A stretch of 64,000 nt of DNA from Carboxydothermus islandicus (GCF_001950325.1 NZ_BDJL01000003.1:24193-88192); one strand, 5' to 3'. Counted from the first letter of the stretch, positions 53,825-63,667 are shown. Made by a program: numbers and translations. The notes: generated by a model not told the origin, from the letters alone.

Positions 53825-56389
53825 TTATAACATATTTGGATAAAAAACATTAAAATATTCCCTGAGGTTCTCCTCGTATTCCTTGGCCCGGACATAAGTG
53901 CTGGAAATTTCCAGATTTATTTTATCCTGGGAAGGTGGAAAGAAAAATACCCATTTTTTACCGTTTTCTTCCCAGATTTTTATTAAATTTATTTCTGTTA
54001 AAACTTTAAGAATGCTAATTAAAAGCAGGTAATCATCTTTCACCCTCATTTCATCGCCAAAAGCATTGGCAAATAACTCCTTCTCCGTAAAAATAAAGGG
54101 ATTCCCGGCTATAAGCTTTTGGCGTAAAGCCATATAGACTCTGGCAATTTTATCTCTTTGTGGTATGATCCGCGTAAGACGTTCGTACAATATTTGTAGA
54201 TCTTTTTTGCTGGTTAATACTCCTAAACTACCTGAATAATCCTGCAAAAGGGGAATGGTAGAATCCAAAAGTAACGGTGGTGTGGTAAAAATTATTTGCT
54301 CAAAGTTTAAGTTTAATGCTTCTTTTAAATACTGCTCGGAAGTAAGTAAGATTCCCGTTTCCCGGTATTTTTTCAGAGCTTTCTCTGTAAAAGTTTCCCT
54401 TATTTCAGGGCAGTAAGGTAATAAAGTAAAACCATTTTCCCAGAGTTCCAGGGCCTGACCGTACATTTCCGCAAGATTAGCCGTAACAATTAAGGTTTTC
54501 TTTTCTCCCGCAAGTTTTATAAAGCTAAACTCCCTTTGATTTAACTTGTTAATTTTCAGGGCAAAACTTACTTTTTCCGGATGGTCGGCAAACTTATAAC
54601 AATACGGTTTTGCCAAAAGAGCTAACTCTTCTTCAATGGTATTTAGCTCTTTCTCCTTTATTTTTTTAACTTTAAAAATGCGCCCTTCCCCCGGAGCAAT
54701 TTCCTTAACATTAAGCTGCAGCTCCGTTTTACCGTTAAACCGATTGGGTTTAGGAATAAACGCTAAATCAACTTCGGTCTGCTGGTACACAAATTCTAAA
54801 TAATCCCCTTTTGAAAAAGCAATGGAATTAAAAATTTCCCGGTTCAGCTTTACATTAAACTTTAGGTGATTTCCGTTTTTTCCAACGGTTTGAGCTCCCC
54901 TAATTTGCCCACCTTTGATTAAAAAAAGCGGTTCGGGATTTTGCTCTCCAAAGGGGGCAAAAAGCGCAATTTCCTCCGAGATTTTTAAATTTAAATCATT
55001 TTCACCCACAACTTCTTCTACTTCAGTTTTGGGCAGTAAAAGTTCATCCGGTAAGTGTTTTTCAGCATAAGCCAGCAGCGCCTCTTTGAACTCCAAAAAG
55101 CGGGATTTTAAGACCCCAACCCCCACCGCCCGCTCATGGCCGCCAAAATGGGTTAGATAATCTTTCACCGCTTTTAAAGCCTCAAACAAGTTAAAACCAA
55201 AAACACTCCGGCCAGAACCTTTACCTTCTTCCCCATCAAAACTTATTAAAATCACCGGCCGGTAATATTTTTCCATTAATTTTGAAGCTACAATTCCTAT
55301 TACTCCGGGATGCCAGCCATCCCCACCGATAATGAGAATTTTTTCCCGGTCTAAATCCACTTCCCTTTCAATTGTTTCCACCGCCGCCTTAAAAATTTCC
55401 GCTTCGATTCCCTGGCGGTTCTGGTTTTCTTCGGAAAGGCGGTAGGCTAAAGCTAAAGCTCGTTCGTAGTTTTCTTCAATCAATAATTCAAAAGCTAAAG
55501 CAGGGTCCTTTAAACGCCCGGCAGCATTTAAACGGGGTGATAATATAAACCCAACATCCCGGGTGGTTATTTCATCCCGGTTTAACTGGGCTACTTCTTT
55601 CAAAGCTTTTAATCCGGGACGTCCGGTAGCGGCCAGCGTTTTCAATCCTTCGATAACAAGAATCCGGTTTTCGTCAATAAGGGGAACAATATCCGCTACC
55701 GTTCCTACGGTAAAGAGATCCAAATACTCTTCTAAAATAGCCTCTTCTCGCTCCCCCAGAGCCATTCCTAAACCCAAAACCAGTTTTAAAGCAACACCAA
55801 CCCCGGCTAAGCCCTTAAAAGGATAAGGACAATCTTTTTGCTTGGGATTAATTACCGCCTCCGCTTCTGGAATTTCTTCCTGGGGCTCATGATGGTCGGT
55901 TATAACTACCTTGGCCCCCATTTTTCTGACGGTCCTAACCTCATCTACAGCGGTTATCCCACAGTCAACAGTAATTATAAAACTAATTCCCTCTTCTAAA
56001 GCTTTCATAAGAGGCGGAAGATGCAGGCCATATCCTTCATCCAAACGATTGGGTATATACCAGGCCACATTAAAGCCTCTTTTTCGTAAAAAGTCGTATA
56101 GAAGGGCGGTGGAAGTAAGGCCATCGGCATCGTAGTCCCCGTAAATTAAAAATTTTTCGGTATCCCGTCCGGAAAGAATTAACTTTACAGCTTTTTCCAT
56201 ATCTTTTAATAAATAAGGAGAATAGGTATCCTCAATATTTCCCCAGAAAAAACGCCGTACCGCTCGCGGGTGGAAAATACCTCTATTTACCAGCATTTTA
56301 GCCGTTAAAGGCTCTATCCTAAAAAAATCTTCTAAATACTTTTTTCCTAAATGTGAAGTTTCAAAAATAAGCCAGTTCTTTTTATCCAT
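53825..56389 (-). CDS. recJ: Single-stranded-DNA-specific exonuclease RecJ with C-terminal extension
   Basis: An 854-residue exonuclease. The DHH phosphoesterase core (residues ~60-320) has ILIYGDYDADGLTSTALL and VVITDHHEPQEEIP; a DHHA1 part follows with FGGHERAVGVGV near residue 415, then an OB-like domain to ~570. The last ~280 residues are an extension with repair-helicase-like flavour seen in long Firmicute RecJ proteins; its role is unclear. It works 5' to 3' on single strands in repair. Start ATG after GGAGG. Confidence 0.95.
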   Translation of the reverse strand: MDKKNWLIFETSHLGKKYLEDFFRIEPLTAKMLVNRGIFHPRAVRRFFWGNIEDTYSPYLLKDMEKAVKLILSGRDTEKFLIYGDYDADGLTSTALLYDFLRKRGFNVAWYIPNRLDEGYGLHLPPLMKALEEGISFIITVDCGITAVDEVRTVRKMGAKVVITDHHEPQEEIPEAEAVINPKQKDCPYPFKGLAGVGVALKLVLGLGMALGEREEAILEEYLDLFTVGTVADIVPLIDENRILVIEGLKTLAATGRPGLKALKEVAQLNRDEITTRDVGFILSPRLNAAGRLKDPALAFELLIEENYERALALAYRLSEENQNRQGIEAEIFKAAVETIEREVDLDREKILIIGGDGWHPGVIGIVASKLMEKYYRPVILISFDGEEGKGSGRSVFGFNLFEALKAVKDYLTHFGGHERAVGVGVLKSRFLEFKEALLAYAEKHLPDELLLPKTEVEEVVGENDLNLKISEEIALFAPFGEQNPEPLFLIKGGQIRGAQTVGKNGNHLKFNVKLNREIFNSIAFSKGDYLEFVYQQTEVDLAFIPKPNRFNGKTELQLNVKEIAPGEGRIFKVKKIKEKELNTIEEELALLAKPYCYKFADHPEKVSFALKINKLNQREFSFIKLAGEKKTLIVTANLAEMYGQALELWENGFTLLPYCPEIRETFTEKALKKYRETGILLTSEQYLKEALNLNFEQIIFTTPPLLLDSTIPLLQDYSGSLGVLTSKKDLQILYERLTRIIPQRDKIARVYMALRQKLIAGNPFIFTEKELFANAFGDEMRVKDDYLLLISILKVLTEINLIKIWEENGKKWVFFFPPSQDKINLEISSTYVRAKEYEENLREYFNVFYPNML

Positions 56390-56511
56390 CTAATCCTCCA
56401 AAATTTAGTTAATTATTTATACCCAAAATTACGATTCTATGTTAGTATTTTACTATATATTACGTACAATTTTAAATTATTATTTTCAATTTTATTTCAG
56501 GAGGGGAAAGG

Positions 56512-57198
56512 ATGCTGGGAACAATTGTAAACTTTATTGCCATTCTCCTTGGCGGAAGTATTGGTGTATTTTTTAAAAAGAGTTTGCCGGAAAACTATAA
56601 GGAAATAGTAATGAACATTTTAGCCTTATCGGTTGTTGTCGTGGGAATTCAGATGGGTATTACCTCAAAAAACTTTTTGGTAGTAATTTTAAGCCTGGTA
56701 CTGGGGGGCCTGGTGGGGGAGTTTTGGGGAATAGAAAAGGGTCTTAACTCTTTGGGGCAAAAGCTTGAAAAGCGTTTTTCCGAAAGCGGAGGGGATTTTG
56801 CCCGGGGATTTGTTTACGCCACTTTAGTTTTCTGTGTGGGAGCTATGGCAATCATGGGAGCAATTGAAGATGGTTTAAATAATAACCCCCAAATTCTCTT
56901 TATTAAATCCCTTTTAGACGGTATTTCTTCAATTATATTTGCAGCAACGCTGGGCAAAGGTGTTATCTTTTCCGCGTTTCCAGTGCTAATCTATCAAGGG
57001 AGTATTGCCCTTTTTGCCGGGATTATTAAAGGCTTTTTAACTCCGGCAATAGTTAATGAACTCACCGCCACCGGTGGTATACTTATAATCGGGATTGGCA
57101 CCAACATGTTAAACTTAACCAAGCTTAAAATAGGAAATTACCTTCCGGCACTAATTTTTGTCTTTTTCTTAGAGCCTGCTTTGCGCTTTTTAAGTTAA
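56512..57198 (+). CDS. DUF554 family membrane protein
   Basis: A 228-residue protein with about six spans. It starts MLGTIVNFIAILLGGSIGVF and contains FCVGAMAIMGAIEDGL, GTNMLNL and other features of the DUF554 (YqgA/YdfK) family. These proteins are thought to be transporters but their substrate is unknown. Start ATG after GGAGGGGAAAGG. It precedes an EamA gene by 18 bases on the plus strand, probably co-transcribed. Confidence 0.88.
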   Translation: MLGTIVNFIAILLGGSIGVFFKKSLPENYKEIVMNILALSVVVVGIQMGITSKNFLVVILSLVLGGLVGEFWGIEKGLNSLGQKLEKRFSESGGDFARGFVYATLVFCVGAMAIMGAIEDGLNNNPQILFIKSLLDGISSIIFAATLGKGVIFSAFPVLIYQGSIALFAGIIKGFLTPAIVNELTATGGILIIGIGTNMLNLTKLKIGNYLPALIFVFFLEPALRFLS

Positions 57199-57216
57199 AC
57201 ACGGAAGGATGGAAAT

Positions 57217-58143
57217 ATGGAAAAGAAAAACCTTGGCTTAACTTATATTTTATTGATTATTGTTGCAATGCTTTGGGCCAGCGCCTTTGTTGCCGCCCGG
57301 GAAGTGGTCAGGGAAGTGCCGCCGGTAGTTGCTGCTACCCTCCGGTTTTTACTAAGCGGCCTAATACTTATGCCCCTTGCTTTATACCGGGAAAAAAACT
57401 GTCGTTACGGATTAAAAAATTACCTGTATCTTGTTATCATGGGATTTACCGGGATTTTTCTCTATAACCTCTTTTTCTTTTTCGGCGTAAAATTTAATCC
57501 CGCTTCCGACAGCTCCCTGGTTATTGCCGTCAACCCCATTGTTGTTTCGCTGTTGGCTGCTCTTTTCTTAAAAGAAAAACTTACTTTTGAAAAAATATTA
57601 GGACTGATAATTTCTTTCATCGGAGTTTTACTTGTTATTTCGGAAGGTCATCCTTTAACTTACTTTCAGGGGCCGCTTGAACCTACCCGTTTTTTACTTT
57701 TTGGAGCGGTAATTTCCTGGGCGATTTATTCCGTTATTAGCAAAAAGGTAATGGGAACGGTTTCTCCTTTAGCAACAACTGCTTTTAGTATTTTCTTTGG
57801 TGCTATTTTCTTTCTTCCCTGGGGAATCGGGGAAATGCAACAGGTTAATATGTTAAAAATATCGGTAAAAAGCTATCTTTTAATCATTCACTTGGCAGTA
57901 TTTCCTACGGTTCTCGCTTTCTTCTGGTGGAATCTCGGAATAAAAAAAGTTGGTGCTCAAAAATCAGCGCTTTTTATTAATTTAATTCCTATCTTTACCT
58001 TAATTTTATCGGCCGTTTTTTTGGAAGAAAAAATAACCCTCCCCCGAATACTGGGAGGATTACTGGTAATTTTGGGTGTTTTAGAAGGAAGTTACGGCTT
58101 TATCTCCCTTCCTGCTAAAAAAGAAACCAGTTTATCCAGCTAA
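57217..58143 (+). CDS. EamA/DMT family transporter
   Basis: A 308-residue transporter with ten spans made of two EamA repeats (~10-140 and ~155-295). Typical motifs are MLWASAFVAAREVV, VNPIVVSLLAALFLKEKLT and LIPIFTLILSAVFLEEKIT. Members export amino acids or metabolites. Start ATG after GGAAGGATGG. The last 29 bases overlap the convergent PHP gene end-to-end. Confidence 0.9.
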   Translation: MEKKNLGLTYILLIIVAMLWASAFVAAREVVREVPPVVAATLRFLLSGLILMPLALYREKNCRYGLKNYLYLVIMGFTGIFLYNLFFFFGVKFNPASDSSLVIAVNPIVVSLLAALFLKEKLTFEKILGLIISFIGVLLVISEGHPLTYFQGPLEPTRFLLFGAVISWAIYSVISKKVMGTVSPLATTAFSIFFGAIFFLPWGIGEMQQVNMLKISVKSYLLIIHLAVFPTVLAFFWWNLGIKKVGAQKSALFINLIPIFTLILSAVFLEEKITLPRILGGLLVILGVLEGSYGFISLPAKKETSLSS

Positions 58144-58951
58144 CTTTTTCTTCAGGAATTTTTAGGTCTCCAAGTCCCCGACCTATTAGGATTTCCGGTT
58201 TGTTTTCTCCGTGAAAATCACTGCCACCGGATATTAAAAGATTATACTTACTGGCCAATTCCAGGTACAGCCTGGTTTGTTCTTCATTATGGTAGGTATA
58301 ATAAGCTTCAATTCCATCCAAGCCGTAGGAAATAAGTTCCTCCAAAACTACTTTCAATTCTGTTTCCGTTTTCTCTAAATACACCGGGTGGGCTAAAAAA
58401 GCAAGCCCCCCGGCTTTTTTTATAATATTTATAGCTTGTTTAGGGGTTAATTTCTCCTTCGGTACATAAGCCGGACATCCTTTGCCAAGATATTTTTGAA
58501 AAGCTTCGTCTATAGAAGTTACATACCCTTTTTTTAACAGTACCCGGGCCATGTGGGGTCTACCGACTATATCTCCTCCGGCTTCGGCAATTACTTCTTC
58601 CAAAGTAATTTTAAATCCCAGTTCTCTTAATCTGGCTAACATTTTCGGGTTGCGTCGCTCCCTATTTTCTTTAAGTTTTGTAAGAGCCTCTGTAAAAATC
58701 GGCTCATTCACATCTATACCATAGCCCAAAATATGCATTTCCGTTGGCTCAAAAACCACGCTTATTTCCACTCCGGAAATTACTTTAACTCCATACTTTT
58801 CTCCAGCCTCTACCGCCTCCATAACTCCGGCTGCCGAATCATGGTCGGTAATAGCCAAAATCTTAAGCCCTTCCTTTTGGGCATGCCTAACTAAAGCTTC
58901 GGGAGTATAAGTACCATCGGAAGCAGTAGTATGGGTGTGCAGATCGATCAT
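58115..58951 (-). CDS. PHP domain phosphoesterase (YciV/RNase AM-like)
   Basis: A 278-residue metal-dependent phosphoesterase. The PHP motifs are HTHTTASDGTYTPEAL (residues 4-19), ITDHDSAAGV, EIHIL-like EMHILGYGIDV, and the C-terminal GGSDFHGENKP. Relatives are 5'-nucleases that trim 3',5'-bisphosphonucleotides and RNA ends. Start ATG after AAGGAGG. Its 3' end overlaps that of the convergent EamA gene by 29 bases. Confidence 0.9.
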   Translation of the reverse strand: MIDLHTHTTASDGTYTPEALVRHAQKEGLKILAITDHDSAAGVMEAVEAGEKYGVKVISGVEISVVFEPTEMHILGYGIDVNEPIFTEALTKLKENRERRNPKMLARLRELGFKITLEEVIAEAGGDIVGRPHMARVLLKKGYVTSIDEAFQKYLGKGCPAYVPKEKLTPKQAINIIKKAGGLAFLAHPVYLEKTETELKVVLEELISYGLDGIEAYYTYHNEEQTRLYLELASKYNLLISGGSDFHGENKPEILIGRGLGDLKIPEEKVSWINWFLF

Positions 58952-59060
58952 AAAATCCTCCTTCTTTAAAATATATTACCTTGTCTCGGAAAGCCTTAAC
59001 CAACCTAAGGTCCTTGCCCCATTTTTTTAAATTATACTAAAAAACCGTCAAAAATAAAAA

Positions 59061-59086
59061 GAGCAGCTCTTTTTTTAGAACTGCTC
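59061..59086 (-). terminator. Terminator of the liv operon
   Basis: GAGCAGTTCT/AGAGCTGCTC stem (one mismatch), then TTTTTATTTTT on the minus strand, 12 bases past the livF stop. Confidence 0.85.
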
Positions 59087-59097
59087 ATAGAATCTTT

Positions 59098-59817
59098 TTA
59101 TCCGCCAAGGTAGGCTGCTTTGACCTGCGGGTCTTCCGCCAGCTCCCGGGCAGGGCCTGATAATACAATTTTTCCGGTTTCTAAAACGTAGCCTTTATGG
59201 GCAATAGATAACGCCATATGCGCGTTTTGCTCCACTAAAAGAATTGTCGTCCCCTGCTCGTTTAACTCTTTAATAATGGCAAAAATTTCTTTAACTAAAA
59301 GGGGAGCCAAACCCATAGAAGGTTCATCTAATAGCATAAGGCGCGGGGCAGACATCAACGCCCGACCCATAGCAAGCATTTGCTGCTCACCACCGGAAAG
59401 CGAGCCCGCAAGCTGCCCTTTTCTTTCAAAAAGTCTTGGAAACCGCGCGAAAACCCGTTCCAGGCGCCGCTTAAATTCTGCTTTATCTTTTAAAAGATAA
59501 GCTCCTAATTCCAAGTTTTCCAAAACCGACATATTGGCAAAAACCCGCCGGCCTTCAGGCACCTGACTGATTCCCATTTTGACAATTTCGTGGGCGGCTT
59601 TGCCGGTACTATCTTCACCTTCAAAGATTATCTTTCCCGACCTGGGTTTTACCAGGCCGCAAATCGTATTTAAGGTAGTACTTTTTCCGGCACCGTTTGC
59701 TCCAATTAAGGTAACTATTTCCCCTTCATTCACGGTAATGGAAATTCCCTTTAAAGCATGAATAGCGCCGTAAAAAACATTTAAATCTTCGATTCTTAAC
59801 ACTTCTTTCCCGCTCAC
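59098..59817 (-). CDS. livF: Branched-chain amino acid ABC transporter ATPase LivF
   Basis: A 239-residue ATPase: Walker A GANGAGKST, signature LSGGEQQMLAMGRALM, Walker B LMLLDEPSMGLAPLL, and QVPEGRRVFANMSVLENL, which is characteristic of LivF. It powers uptake of leucine, isoleucine and valine with LivG and the LivHM channel. The start is GTG, six bases after GAGGGGGC, directly after livG. Last gene of livKHMGF. Confidence 0.96.
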   Translation of the reverse strand: MSGKEVLRIEDLNVFYGAIHALKGISITVNEGEIVTLIGANGAGKSTTLNTICGLVKPRSGKIIFEGEDSTGKAAHEIVKMGISQVPEGRRVFANMSVLENLELGAYLLKDKAEFKRRLERVFARFPRLFERKGQLAGSLSGGEQQMLAMGRALMSAPRLMLLDEPSMGLAPLLVKEIFAIIKELNEQGTTILLVEQNAHMALSIAHKGYVLETGKIVLSGPARELAEDPQVKAAYLGG

Positions 59818-59819
59818 AG

Positions 59820-60587
59820 TTACGCCCCCTCTCCCAAATATGCTTCAATGACCCGGGGATTGTTCTTAATTTCTTCCGGGGTACCGTGAGCTATATTTAT
59901 GCCGTAATCCAAAACGTAAATCCGCTCACAGATGTTCATTACAAGGTGCATGTCGTGTTCAATTAAAAGAATGGTCAAGTTAAATTTGTCCCGAATAAAG
60001 CCAATTAATTCCATAAGCTCGGTAGTTTCCTGCGGGTTCATGCCCGCTGCCGGCTCGTCTAAGAGAAGTAACGAAGGATGGGTAGCCAGCGCCCGGGCAA
60101 TTTCCAACCGCCGCTGCTCTCCGTAAGGCAGGTTTTTGGCCTTTTCTTCCGCTTTATGAGCTAAGTTCATGATTTTTAAAAGCTCATAAGCTTCATCCCG
60201 CATTTCTTTTTCTCCCTGATAATACTTTCCGAAACGGAGGATGGCATGAATCATATTATAAGGAACATGCAAATGCCGGGCAATCAAAACGTTTTCTAAA
60301 ACCGAAAGCTCGCCAAAAAGGCGAATGTTTTGGAAAGTACGGGTTATGCCTTTAGCAGCAATTTCATACGGCTTTAAGCCTACAATGCTTTCACCTTTAA
60401 AGATGATATCACCAGTGGTTGGCAGGTAAATCCCCGTTAAAAGGTTAAATACCGTTGTTTTTCCAGCACCGTTGGGACCGATTAACCCAACTAAATCTCC
60501 TTCATTTAAGGTAAGATTTAAATCCTGAACCGCTTTTAATCCTCCAAAACTAATCCCCAGGCTATGCGTCTGCAGAATGGTTGCCAT
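59820..60587 (-). CDS. livG: Branched-chain amino acid ABC transporter ATPase LivG
   Basis: A 255-residue ATPase: Walker A GPNGAGKTTVFN, the LivG-type ITRTFQNIRLFGELSVLENV, signature in NLPYGEQRRLEIARALA, and Walker B LLLLDEPAAGMNPQE. Partner of LivF. It overlaps the end of livM by 26 bases. Start ATG after GAGGGG. Confidence 0.96.
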   Translation of the reverse strand: MATILQTHSLGISFGGLKAVQDLNLTLNEGDLVGLIGPNGAGKTTVFNLLTGIYLPTTGDIIFKGESIVGLKPYEIAAKGITRTFQNIRLFGELSVLENVLIARHLHVPYNMIHAILRFGKYYQGEKEMRDEAYELLKIMNLAHKAEEKAKNLPYGEQRRLEIARALATHPSLLLLDEPAAGMNPQETTELMELIGFIRDKFNLTILLIEHDMHLVMNICERIYVLDYGINIAHGTPEEIKNNPRVIEAYLGEGA

Positions 60588-61539
60588 GACTTACACCCCT
60601 CTTCCTCTGCAAAAGCTTAAAGGATAATTCGTGAGTCCCAAGAAGTCCCTGGGGTCTAAATAGCATAACCAAAATCAAGATTATGGCATAAATAATAAGT
60701 CGCAACTCCGCCAGACTCTGCAGAAATGTAGAAATTAAAGTTAAGACAATTGCCGCTACCACCGAACCTGTGATGCTTCCCTGTCCGCCCAACACCACCA
60801 TCACTAAAATATCAAAGGATTTTAAGAAGTTAAAAGCGTTGGGTTCAATAAAGGTAATGTAGTGTGCCAGAAGCGCTCCACCAATTCCCGCAAAAAACGA
60901 ACCCATGGTAAAAGCGATAACTTTATATTTTGTAGTATTTATTCCCATGGCTTCAGCGGCAATCTCGTTTTCCCGAACGGAAATACAGGCCCGACCATGA
61001 CTGGATTGGACAAAGTTTTTAATTACCATAACCGTAACCAGCATACAACCAAAGGCCCAAAGCCAGTTGGTCCGCTGGGTTATTCCCATTAGCCCATAAG
61101 CACCGCCAAGATAATCGATATTGGTTATTACCCCGCGGATGATTTCCGCAAGTCCTAAAGTAGCTATTGCCAGATAGTCACCTTTTAAGCGCAGGGTAGG
61201 TATACCAATAATTATACCTCCAATACCGGCAACTATTGCTCCTACTAAAAGGGAGACAATAAAGGGAGCATTAAAGTTTAAAGTCATAATAGCCGAGGCA
61301 TAAGCACCTAAAGCCATAAACCCCGCATGACCAATCGAAAACTGACCGGTAAAACCAACCACTAAATTTAAACTAACCGCCAGAATAATGTTTATAGCAA
61401 TAATAATTAAGTTTAACATGACAAAGGGGCTTAAAATTCCTGCGGAGTACAAAACTTGAACTCCTAACATTAACACTACCAGTAAAACCGTTACAGTGAG
61501 ATTTTCCTTCGTAAGCCAGTTTTTCAGCATCTGTTTCAC
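60562..61539 (-). CDS. livM: Branched-chain amino acid ABC transporter permease LivM
   Basis: A 325-residue permease with about nine spans. Signature segments are LVVGFTGQFSIGHAGFMALGAYASA, TLRLKGDYLAIATLGLAEI and the coupling region SVRENEIAAEAMGINTTKYK. It forms the channel with LivH. The GTG start directly follows the livH stop; an in-frame ATG at 61528-61530 with AGGTG before it is an alternative. Confidence 0.95.
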   Translation of the reverse strand: MKQMLKNWLTKENLTVTVLLVVLMLGVQVLYSAGILSPFVMLNLIIIAINIILAVSLNLVVGFTGQFSIGHAGFMALGAYASAIMTLNFNAPFIVSLLVGAIVAGIGGIIIGIPTLRLKGDYLAIATLGLAEIIRGVITNIDYLGGAYGLMGITQRTNWLWAFGCMLVTVMVIKNFVQSSHGRACISVRENEIAAEAMGINTTKYKVIAFTMGSFFAGIGGALLAHYITFIEPNAFNFLKSFDILVMVVLGGQGSITGSVVAAIVLTLISTFLQSLAELRLIIYAIILILVMLFRPQGLLGTHELSFKLLQRKRGVSHGNHSADA

Positions 61540-62424
61540 CTACACTTTCTCCCGGACGTTTTTCCCAAATAAGCCCGATGGCTTGACTAATAAAATGATA
61601 ATTAAGATGACAAAAGCAACCGGATCCCGGTAAAGAGAACTTCCATAACCGCTTACCAAAGATTCGATAATCCCCAAAATTAAGCCCCCGGTCATCGCTC
61701 CCGGAATAATTCCTATTCCCCCTAAAACCGCCGAAACAAAAGCCTTTAAACCAAACATAATGCCCATTAAAGGAAAAACCTTATTGTAATATACTCCAAC
61801 CAGCACCCCTGCTGCTGCTGCCAGGGCAGAACCAATGGCAAAGGTGATGGATATTGTCGTATCCACGTTAATCCCCATTAAGCGTGCGGCCTGCATATCG
61901 TAAGAAACCGCCCGCATTGCTTTCCCTATCTTGGTGTTGTGAACAATGTATTGTAATATAACCATTAAAATTACTGTAACTACAATAATCAAAAGTTCCC
62001 GATTGGAGATGGTAACTTTTCCTCCAAACAACGGATAAGAAACTTGTTTAAAAACCTCCGGAAAAGCTCGAGGCTGAGGCCCCAGAAAAAACATTGTGGT
62101 ATACTCCAAAAGGAGCGAAACACCTATCGCCGTGATTAAAATTACTATCTTGGGAGAATTTCTTAACGGCCGGTAAGCTAATCTTTCGATAATAATCCCC
62201 AAAATTGCACAAACAATCATGGAGACAATCAACGCCGGAACAAACGACATTTTTAAAACCGCGGTCGCATAAAGTCCAACAAAAGCACCAAGCATATAAA
62301 CATCGCCGTGGGCAAAGTTTATGAGTTTTATAATACCGTAAACCATGGTATATCCCAGGGCAATTAAAGCATAAATGCTTCCTACAGATATTCCGTTTAT
62401 CAACTGCTGGATAAATTCCGTCAT
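61540..62424 (-). CDS. livH: Branched-chain amino acid ABC transporter permease LivH
   Basis: A 294-residue permease with about eight spans. Signatures are IYALIALGYTMVYGIIKLINFAHGD-like at the N-terminus and GKAMRAVSYDMQAARLMGINVD at the coupling loop. ATG at 62422-62424 lies eight bases after TAGGGG; an in-frame GTG at 62433 abuts that site. A very stable hairpin separates it from livK. Confidence 0.95.
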   Translation of the reverse strand: MTEFIQQLINGISVGSIYALIALGYTMVYGIIKLINFAHGDVYMLGAFVGLYATAVLKMSFVPALIVSMIVCAILGIIIERLAYRPLRNSPKIVILITAIGVSLLLEYTTMFFLGPQPRAFPEVFKQVSYPLFGGKVTISNRELLIIVVTVILMVILQYIVHNTKIGKAMRAVSYDMQAARLMGINVDTTISITFAIGSALAAAAGVLVGVYYNKVFPLMGIMFGLKAFVSAVLGGIGIIPGAMTGGLILGIIESLVSGYGSSLYRDPVAFVILIIILLVKPSGLFGKNVREKV

Positions 62425-62460
62425 TTTGGCCACCCCTAACCTTAAGAGTTCATTTTTTTA

Positions 62461-62483
62461 GGGGAAGGGATATTCCCTTCCCC
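62461..62483 (-). other. Stable hairpin between livK and livH
   Basis: A perfect 10-bp stem GGGGAAGGGA/TCCCTTCCCC with a three-base loop. No U-tract follows on the minus strand, so it is more likely to protect the livK message from 3' decay or reduce read-through than to be a simple terminator. Confidence 0.75.
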
Positions 62484-62497
62484 CGCAGTGCTCAAAT

Positions 62498-63667
62498 TTA
62501 TGGATTTACGTATGCCTTATAGGTCTGCTTACCATCTTTATATTCTAAAATAACCAAACCTTTAACAGCATTGTGGTTTTCATCCAGGGAAATTTTAGCG
62601 GTAACCCCTTCTACATCTTTGGTGGTTTTCAAAGCCTCTTTAATCTTCTCGGGTGTTGCCTCTCCAGCCCGTTTAATAGCATCTACCAGCACCAATACCG
62701 TATCGTAACCTACTGCTGCCATCGCATCCGGCTCGCTACCGTATTTTTCTTTATATTTCTTTACAAAGTCCTGAACTTTCGGGTCAGGCATTAACGATGA
62801 ATAGTGGTTGGTAATAAAGGTATTGTTAAGCGCAGCAGCACCGGCAATTTCAACCAATTTCGGAGAATCCCAACCGTCTCCGCCACCCATGGGAACATTG
62901 ATACCAAGCTCCCGGGCCTGTTTTACAATTTGACCCACTTGTTCATAATAACCGGGTACATAAATAAATTCAGGATTTAAACCTTTAATTTTTGTTAAGA
63001 CGGAACGGAAATCCTGGTCCTGGGTGGTATAGTTTTCATCGGCTAAAATCTCGCCACCGCCAGCTTTAAAAGCCTCAATAAAGAATTTGGCCAAACCAAC
63101 GGAATAAGGAGCAGTGTTATCCTTCAACACAGCAACTTTTTTGATTTTTAAATCGTTTAACACAAACTTTGCCATGGCAGTCCCCTGGAAGGGGTCAATG
63201 AAGCAAGTCCGGAAAATGTATTCCCGCACTTTGCCGGTCTTGGGATCAACGGTTACATCCGGGTTAGTTGCCGAAGGTGAAATCACCGGAACTTTATTGG
63301 TTTCTGCTATATTAACATAAGAAAGGGTATTACCGGAAGTCATCGAACCTATTATAGCTACAACTTTATCCTGAGTAATTAAACGGGTAGCTACAGAGGC
63401 TGCCTCGGTGTTATCCGATTTATTATCGTACTTAACAATTTCAATTTTCTTGCCCAGAACTCCACCGGCGTTATTAATTTCTTCAACCGCTAACATAATA
63501 CCATTTAAACCCGACTGACCCAAAGTAGCAACGTTTCCCGAAAGCTCCAAGTTCGCCCCAATTTTAATAGTGTCACTTTCACTCGACTTATTGCCACAAG
63601 CCGCGGTGAATAACAGTAAAAACGCTAACAAACCTACCGCTACTACCGTAAGAAAATTTTTACGCAC
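62498..63667 (-). CDS. livK: Branched-chain amino acid-binding lipoprotein LivK-type
   Basis: A 389-residue binding protein of the type I periplasmic family. A signal peptide ends in a lipobox FTAAC with lipid-attached C24. The mature part starts IKIGANLELSGNVATLGQSG and contains VIGSMTSGNTLSY and ISPSATNP, typical of Leu/Ile/Val-binding proteins. The start is GTG ten bases after AAAGGAGG. First gene of the operon, with a ~130-base leader. Confidence 0.94.
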   Translation of the reverse strand: MRKNFLTVVAVGLLAFLLLFTAACGNKSSESDTIKIGANLELSGNVATLGQSGLNGIMLAVEEINNAGGVLGKKIEIVKYDNKSDNTEAASVATRLITQDKVVAIIGSMTSGNTLSYVNIAETNKVPVISPSATNPDVTVDPKTGKVREYIFRTCFIDPFQGTAMAKFVLNDLKIKKVAVLKDNTAPYSVGLAKFFIEAFKAGGGEILADENYTTQDQDFRSVLTKIKGLNPEFIYVPGYYEQVGQIVKQARELGINVPMGGGDGWDSPKLVEIAGAAALNNTFITNHYSSLMPDPKVQDFVKKYKEKYGSEPDAMAAVGYDTVLVLVDAIKRAGEATPEKIKEALKTTKDVEGVTAKISLDENHNAVKGLVILEYKDGKQTYKAYVNP

